From NCBI GenBank assembly GCA_027449865.1, contig DAIDKV010000108.1:19714-83713 (forward strand): a stretch of 64,000 nt of DNA. The letters are read 5' to 3'. Origin of the DNA: Planctomycetales bacterium. GTDB taxonomy: Bacteria > Planctomycetota > Planctomycetia > Isosphaerales > Isosphaeraceae. Under the pieces are notes generated by a model. The model worked only from the letters and a program-made list of their open reading frames with translations. It did not search any database and was not told where the DNA came from. Below, one piece after another: positions 59,363-64,000 of this stretch; the stretch's first letter is position 1; each line of letters opens with the position of its first letter. The position numbers and the translations under genes are program-made.

Positions 59363-60457
59363 ATGCGACTCTGCTCCATTGCGATCTCTCTCGTGATAGC
59401 CCTTTCGTGCGCTGGAAGGTCCGGTGAGGCCATTCCACCACTGACCCGAGAGCAGGCGGCCAACTTCGCCCAGCTCGCGATGAAGGGGATCGACCGCGAG
59501 TACCCGAACAAGCTCGACCATGTCATGGGCAGCCCGGGCGACGTGCGGGGTCCGCAGGCCCTCCATCCGTCGTTCTTCGGCTGCTACGACTGGCATTCGT
59601 CGGTCCACGGGCACTGGATGCTTGTTCGGCTCCTCCGGACGTTCCCCGACCTGGCAGAAGCCAGGCAAATCCGGGCAATGCTGGGCAGCCACTTTACCAC
59701 CGAGAAGCTCCGCGCCGAGGCTGATTACTTCGCCCGGAAGGAGAGCAAGTCGTTCGAGCGGACGTACGGATGGGCCTGGCTGCTCAAGCTCGCCGAGGAG
59801 CTGCACGGCTGGGACGATCCCGACGCCCGCGTCTGGTCGACGAACCTGCGCCCGCTCGCTGAGGCGATCGTCGCGCGCTACCTCGACTTCCTCCCGAAGC
59901 AGACCTATCCGATCCGGACGGGCGTGCATCCGAACACGGCGTTCGGGCTGGCGTTCGCCCACGACTACGCGCGGGCCGTCGGCGACGATCGGCTGAAGAA
60001 GCTCGTCGAGGAGCGGGCGCGGGCGTACTTCTTCGGCGATGCCGACGCCCCCGCGAAGTGGGAGCCCTCGGGCGCCGACTTCTTCTCGCCGACGCTGATC
60101 GAGGCCGACCTGATGCGCAGGGTCCTGCCGTCCGGCGAATTCCGGGCCTGGTTCGCCCGTTTCGTCCCGGGTGCCGCGAAGGACGAGCCACGATCGCTCT
60201 TCGAGCCGGCCATCGTCACCGATCGGTCCGACCCGCAGCTCGTCCACCTCGACGGCCTGAACCTCAGCCGGGCGTGGTGCCTCCGGAGCATCGCCTCGGC
60301 GATTCCGGCCGACGATCCCGTCCGGGCCAACCTGGAGCGCTCGGCCGCGCGGCATGCGGCCTCGGCGCTCGGGCAGGTCGCCAGCGGACACTACGAGGGC
60401 GAGCACTGGCTCGCCTCGTTCGCCGTCTACCTGCTCACGTCCGGGCCGGGACGCTGA
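59363..60457 (+). CDS. DUF2891-family exported protein
   Basis: 364 residues beginning with a signal peptide (LCSIAISLVIALSCAGRSGEA). The family block HPSFFGCYDWHSSVHGHWML is clear, followed by helical segments (TYGWAWLLKLAEELHGWDD, GVHPNTAFGLAFAHDYARAV) suggesting an alpha-alpha toroid as in other DUF2891/glycoside-hydrolase-like proteins. The function is unknown; the fold would suit a carbohydrate-active or peptide-related role. The start has gagagagga about 10 bases upstream. It is 119 bases after the DnaJ gene and likely a separate unit. Confidence 0.85.
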   Translation: MRLCSIAISLVIALSCAGRSGEAIPPLTREQAANFAQLAMKGIDREYPNKLDHVMGSPGDVRGPQALHPSFFGCYDWHSSVHGHWMLVRLLRTFPDLAEARQIRAMLGSHFTTEKLRAEADYFARKESKSFERTYGWAWLLKLAEELHGWDDPDARVWSTNLRPLAEAIVARYLDFLPKQTYPIRTGVHPNTAFGLAFAHDYARAVGDDRLKKLVEERARAYFFGDADAPAKWEPSGADFFSPTLIEADLMRRVLPSGEFRAWFARFVPGAAKDEPRSLFEPAIVTDRSDPQLVHLDGLNLSRAWCLRSIASAIPADDPVRANLERSAARHAASALGQVASGHYEGEHWLASFAVYLLTSGPGR

Positions 60458-60481
60458 GACCACTCCTCGGATCGACTGAGG

Positions 60482-60510
60482 TTGACCGATCGTTTCGTAT
60501 TCTGTAGAAA
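60482..60510 (+). promoter_or_regulatory. Putative promoter of the BlaI/BlaR1-type pair
   Basis: TTGACC (60482-60487) and TAGAAA (60505-60510) are separated by 17 bases, 55 bases upstream of the repressor start. The -10 overlaps a small inverted repeat (ttct-gt-agaa, 60500-60509), a possible repressor contact site; this is only suggestive. Confidence 0.5.
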
Positions 60511-60564
60511 CCGCAGACGATCGCTCGCCGCACCGAAGAATCCTCCAGGGGAGAAGGAGCTTCC

Positions 60565-60972
60565 ATGGCCCGACCGCCCAGCACCCAGCCGACCGACGCC
60601 GAGCTGGAGGTTCTGCGCGTGCTCTGGGACCTCGGCCCGAGCGGGCTGGGGCCGATCCACGCCGCGATCCAGGAGAACCGGCCGGTGGCGCTCACGACGA
60701 TCGCCACGACCCTCAAGACGATGCTCGCCAAGGGGCTGGTCGCCCGCGCCGACGGCCCGCGCGGATACCTCTGGTCGGCCGCGACCAGCCGGGACTCGGC
60801 CGCCTCGGGGATGCTCGGCAAGCTCGTTCAGCATGTCTTCGACGGCTCGGCGCGCCGGCTGGTCGCCCACCTGATCGAGGAGGGAGCCCTCGACGACCGC
60901 GACCGCGAGGAGATCCGGGCGATGCTCGAATCGCCCCCTCGGAAGCCCTCGAAGAAGGGGGGTGGTCGATGA
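60565..60972 (+). CDS. BlaI/MecI-family transcriptional repressor
   Basis: A 135-residue winged-helix repressor. The helix-turn-helix region is PTDAELEVLRVLWDLGPSGL through LTTIATTLKTMLAKGLVARA, followed by the wing RGYLWSAAT and a dimerisation helix (ARRLVAHLIEEGALDDRDRE). A conserved cleavage-type site cannot be placed confidently. The stop overlaps the start of the BlaR1-like gene by ATGA. In planctomycetes such pairs are numerous and usually not linked to beta-lactam resistance; no beta-lactamase is nearby. Confidence 0.9.
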   Translation: MARPPSTQPTDAELEVLRVLWDLGPSGLGPIHAAIQENRPVALTTIATTLKTMLAKGLVARADGPRGYLWSAATSRDSAASGMLGKLVQHVFDGSARRLVAHLIEEGALDDRDREEIRAMLESPPRKPSKKGGGR

Positions 60973-63900
60973 GTCTGGGTATCCCGAACTCGCCCGCGTG
61001 GATCGCCGCCGGATGGACCATGCTCCATCTGCTCTGGATCGGGGCGGTCGCGTGGATCGCCCTGGCGCCGCTACGACGGCTCCTTCAACGCACGAGCCCG
61101 GAGATCCGCCACGGGGTCGCGGTCGCCGCGCTGCTGGCCTTTTCGGTGGCACCGATCGCTCTCGTTGCCTGGCTTTATCGACCTGTCCCAACGGTGGCGA
61201 GGCTTTCGATTCCTGCGGAGATCACCGCAAGATCGGCCGATCCCTTGACGGGACGATACAGGGAACCGGCGCGTCCGAAGACGCCTTCGAGCGATCTCCC
61301 GTTCGCACTCCCAGACGTTCCCGCACCGAGACTGCTCGATCGGGTCGTCGGCTACCTGCCCGGCTTCTGGATCCTCGGATCGATGGTCACGCTGACGATG
61401 GTCGGGGCGGGGCTGATCGGCGTCGAGGGGCTCCGACGGTCGAGCCGTCCGATCGAGGATCGTTTGATCGTCGATCGATGCCGGGCGATGGCCGAACAGT
61501 TGGGGATCGCGCGTCGGGTCGTGGTCGCGGCCTGCGACCGGATTGCGATGCCGGTGCTGATCGGCGTCGTCCGGCCGATGATCCTGCTCCCGCCCGCGGC
61601 GATGACCGGGTGGGACATTGACCAGCTCGAAATGGCGCTCCTGCACGAACTGGCCCATGTGAAGCGTTTCGATAACCTCGTGGCGATCTTGCAGCGGATC
61701 GCCGAATCGCTCCTGTTCTTCCACCCGGTGACGTGGTGGCTCTCGGGCTGGATCGCCCTGGAGCGCGAACTCTGCTGCGATCGGATCGTGATCGAGCAGA
61801 CCGGGCGGCCTCGCGACTACGCCCGGATGCTCGCCGCGCTGGCCGGCGTGGGGCCCTCGCCGATGGCGATGGCGATGGCCCGTCGACCGCTCTCGACAAG
61901 GATTCGTCGGATTCTGGACATGGAGGATCGTCCCATGAAATGGACTCTATCGGAAGGACTGGGCCTGCTGGCCGTCGCGGCGGCCGGGGTGGCCTTCGCG
62001 TGGGGGGCCCGCGCGAGCGAGCCGGCCCGTCCCGACTCGAAGAGCGAGGCGTTCGGCATCCTGAAACGTCTGGCGGAGGACGCGGCAGCGATGCCGGACG
62101 GCCCGGGACCTTACGAGCCCAGGGATTATGTCTTCATTCGTGTCGCACAATCTCAGGCAAGGCTCGGCGATCCTGCCGCTGCACGCGAGACCCTACGCCG
62201 GCTCGATGGACTGGCCGATCTGCCGCCCTCGAAGGCAGGGGCGAAGGTGGATCTTCGGGCCTGGGTGCGACTGGAAGCCCTGATCTCGTCGGCCGAGGTC
62301 CGGCGCGATGCCGGCGACCCAGCCGGCGCCCACGCGGCGCTCGTCCGGGCAGGCCGTCTCTTCGACGCCCTCGATCACGGCGCCGTCCGCAGGTCTTTCG
62401 AGCGAGTCGCGCGTGAAGAGCTTGAGGCTGCGCGTGAGGAGCTTGAGGACGCGGAATCACCCGATCGGCCCGTCGCTCTTGATGAGGAAGACGAGATCGA
62501 AGACGAGATCGTGGGAGGGACGGCGCAGTCGCTCCTGGAACAGTACATCGGACTCGGTGAACTGGAGCCGGCCCGCGCGCTGGTCCGTCGCCTGGTCGCC
62601 GACATCGAGACGAGCCAGGAGCCTGTGAAATCGGCGCTTCTGGCCGCTTTCGGACGCTATCTCATCAAGGCCGGCGATCCCGCCGGCGGTCGTACCCTTA
62701 TCGAGCGGGCCCGGCGTGGGATTGCGACGGTGGACGATCCGAAGATCCGGTCGATGCTCCAGACCTTCATCGCGGGATTTCTCTTCGAATCGGGTGCTAC
62801 GGACAAGGCCCTGGCTTTGCTCCCCGAGATCGAATCCGGGGCTCGATCCGACGCGATCCTTTCGATTCTTGGCAGCCTCGCAGCCCCCGAGAAAGGCCCC
62901 GGCATGCCCGAAGAGGCCGGGATCGACATCCTCATTGGCGACGCCTGGAAGGTTCCGAAAGACCCAGCCACGACCCGAGCCGTCGCACCGAAACTGGCCG
63001 AGGCGATCCGTGCTTCGGGCAGGCCAAAGGACCAGGCGCGGTCCCTCGCCGTCCTGGCGCATCTCACAACCCGCGCCGGCGACGTCGGCGGTGCGCTCGC
63101 CATCGCGCGGTCGATCCCCGAGGTTCACAGGTCGGACGAGACCGGCACGATCGACGGATACTACGAGGCCGTCAAGCCGATCACGCTGGCCATTATCGCG
63201 GGCGACCGGGCCGAGGGCGGCGACCGGACCGGCGCCGCCTCGACCCTGGAAGAAGCCGACGCCATCGCCAACCCCATCGGGGCCGACGACCAGCGACTCG
63301 TCGCTCAGATCATGATCGCCCGGAAGTGGGTCGAGTGCGGACACCCCGATGCCGCGCGGGCGGTCCTCACCCGCGCTCTCCCGGTCGCTCTGGTTCAGCC
63401 TGAGCCGCGTCGGTCGCGGGTGCTCTCCATGCTCGCCGAGGACCAGGCGCTCGCCGGAGACTTCGCTGGCGCCCGGAAGACCATCGAGGCCATTCGGAGC
63501 TATCCGGGGCTGGAGAAATCGCGGGCACTCTCCGCGCTGGCCCGGGCCTGCGAGAAAACCGGCGACGCGACGGGCACTACCCGTGCCCGACGAGAGGCCG
63601 CCGACTGTCTCGTCTGGACCGGGCCCGAGAAAACCTTGCCCGGCAAGGTCGCACTGACGGGACGCCTCGGCCGCTACCAGTTCCTCGACTACGACATCGA
63701 GTTGCACCCGCAGTTCATCACCTTCAAGCGTGGTGAAATGCGCGGGTTTGCACTGGCGAACCTCGGCGACGTGGACGAGGCGGTTCGAGCGTTGCAGTCC
63801 CTGCCCGAACCCCAGCGGAAAATGGTCCTGCCGCAGATCGTCGCCCTGCTGGCCTCGCGAGGACACCTCGCCCGCGCGATGGAACTCGCCCGCTCGGTCA

Positions 63901-63974
63901 AGTCGCCCGATTACCGCCTGAACGCCTACACGCAGCTCGCCTACGTGATCGGCGAGGGCCCGGCGAAACGGTGA
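60969..63974 (+). CDS. BlaR1-type M56 membrane peptidase with a long TPR-like sensor region
   Basis: 1001 residues. About four membrane helices surround a zinc metallopeptidase site, H226-E227-L-A-H230 in LLHELAHVKRFDN, followed by the M56 block WWLSGWIALERELCCDRIV. A last helix lies at ~330 (GLGLLAVAAAGVAFAWGA). The ~650 residues after it are not a penicillin-binding domain. They consist of about ten repeats like GDPAGGRTLIERARRGIATV and GDFAGARKTIEAIRSYPGL, so they form a TPR-like solenoid. Activation of the peptidase would release the adjacent BlaI-type repressor. The solenoid is the likely sensor, possibly for a protein partner. Confidence 0.85.
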   Translation: MSLGIPNSPAWIAAGWTMLHLLWIGAVAWIALAPLRRLLQRTSPEIRHGVAVAALLAFSVAPIALVAWLYRPVPTVARLSIPAEITARSADPLTGRYREPARPKTPSSDLPFALPDVPAPRLLDRVVGYLPGFWILGSMVTLTMVGAGLIGVEGLRRSSRPIEDRLIVDRCRAMAEQLGIARRVVVAACDRIAMPVLIGVVRPMILLPPAAMTGWDIDQLEMALLHELAHVKRFDNLVAILQRIAESLLFFHPVTWWLSGWIALERELCCDRIVIEQTGRPRDYARMLAALAGVGPSPMAMAMARRPLSTRIRRILDMEDRPMKWTLSEGLGLLAVAAAGVAFAWGARASEPARPDSKSEAFGILKRLAEDAAAMPDGPGPYEPRDYVFIRVAQSQARLGDPAAARETLRRLDGLADLPPSKAGAKVDLRAWVRLEALISSAEVRRDAGDPAGAHAALVRAGRLFDALDHGAVRRSFERVAREELEAAREELEDAESPDRPVALDEEDEIEDEIVGGTAQSLLEQYIGLGELEPARALVRRLVADIETSQEPVKSALLAAFGRYLIKAGDPAGGRTLIERARRGIATVDDPKIRSMLQTFIAGFLFESGATDKALALLPEIESGARSDAILSILGSLAAPEKGPGMPEEAGIDILIGDAWKVPKDPATTRAVAPKLAEAIRASGRPKDQARSLAVLAHLTTRAGDVGGALAIARSIPEVHRSDETGTIDGYYEAVKPITLAIIAGDRAEGGDRTGAASTLEEADAIANPIGADDQRLVAQIMIARKWVECGHPDAARAVLTRALPVALVQPEPRRSRVLSMLAEDQALAGDFAGARKTIEAIRSYPGLEKSRALSALARACEKTGDATGTTRARREAADCLVWTGPEKTLPGKVALTGRLGRYQFLDYDIELHPQFITFKRGEMRGFALANLGDVDEAVRALQSLPEPQRKMVLPQIVALLASRGHLARAMELARSVKSPDYRLNAYTQLAYVIGEGPAKR

Positions 63975-64000
63975 TCGGGACATGCCCAGGATACGACCAG

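Noticed and set aside
60565..63974. Beta-lactam resistance regulation
   Set aside because: The BlaI/BlaR1 names suggest it, but the sensor part is a repeat solenoid, there is no beta-lactamase gene, and such pairs are common in planctomycetes with other roles.
62457..63983. 508-codon minus-strand frame across the BlaR1-like gene
   Set aside because: The plus-strand gene has the M56 motif, an overlap with its repressor and clear repeats. The antisense frame has none of these.
63982..64000. Possible start of another gene at the window edge
   Set aside because: An ATG follows the BlaR1-like stop by eight bases, but only six codons are visible and the ribosome site is weak.

Overview
The window is high-GC (roughly 65% by eye) chromosomal DNA from a bacterium that looks like a planctomycete, most plausibly of the Isosphaeraceae/Gemmatales side of the phylum. 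This is inferred from protein content. Two large surface proteins carry the short N-terminal LE/ME-x-R-x-LLS motif typical of planctomycete extracellular proteins. There is a multidomain isochorismatase/ThuA/beta-propeller/HEAT/cytochrome c protein, Tat-exported Gfo/Idh and DegT-like enzymes, a futalosine-type menaquinone gene set, a membrane Ser/Thr kinase and an ECF sigma factor paired with a zinc-finger protein. No rRNA, tRNA, CRISPR array, prophage or insertion sequence was recognised. Gene density is high, and many neighbours are coupled by 4-base ATGA overlaps.

Layout. 1-3.6 kb: translation genes rpsB-tsf-pyrH-frr with strong hairpins between them. 3.6-6.7 kb: ECF sigma factor/zinc-finger pair and a membrane-anchored protein kinase. 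7-14 kb: DsbD-like reductase, a D-2-hydroxyacid dehydrogenase, and sugar/lipid-linked envelope genes (two glycosyltransferases, one fused to GtrA, and a UDP-glucuronate decarboxylase). 14-23 kb: two secreted beta-helix/DUF11 proteins flanking a Tat-signal DegT-type aminotransferase. 23-24.6 kb: a family-39 glycosyltransferase. 24.7-29.3 kb: quinone genes (menG/ubiE, ubiX, an SDR, a UbiA prenyltransferase and mqnE). 29.4-31.8 kb: a methyltransferase and an AlkP-superfamily phosphodiesterase. 31.8-37.8 kb, minus strand: an operon of a hypothetical gene, PEP synthase, split methylmalonyl-CoA mutase and methylmalonyl-CoA decarboxylase. 38-39.4 kb: a globin-coupled histidine kinase. 39.7-42 kb: a site-2 protease flanked by two copies of a structured repeat, then a short YbaK-like gene. 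42-49 kb: the 1505-residue fusion protein, cutC and a Gfo/Idh oxidoreductase. 49-56 kb: a membrane protein, an M16 peptidase, a YqgE/AlgH protein, a second membrane protein and trpE. 56-59 kb: mcsA-mcsA-mcsB-dnaJ-like proteostasis genes. 59-64 kb: a DUF2891 protein and a BlaI/BlaR1-type regulator pair.

Several genes have upstream hexamers of the form TTGnnn-N16/17-TAnnnT (rpsB, dsbD-like, mqnE, methyltransferase, mcsA, blaI-like), so a conventional housekeeping sigma factor probably reads much of this region. The main candidates for something undescribed are three. One is the roughly 80-base two-hairpin repeat flanking the site-2 protease (39736-39814 and 41279-41359). The second is the terminator-like leader upstream of the PEP synthase operon. 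The third is the architecture of the 1505-residue protein. All annotation rests on reading motifs and translations by eye; no database search was run.
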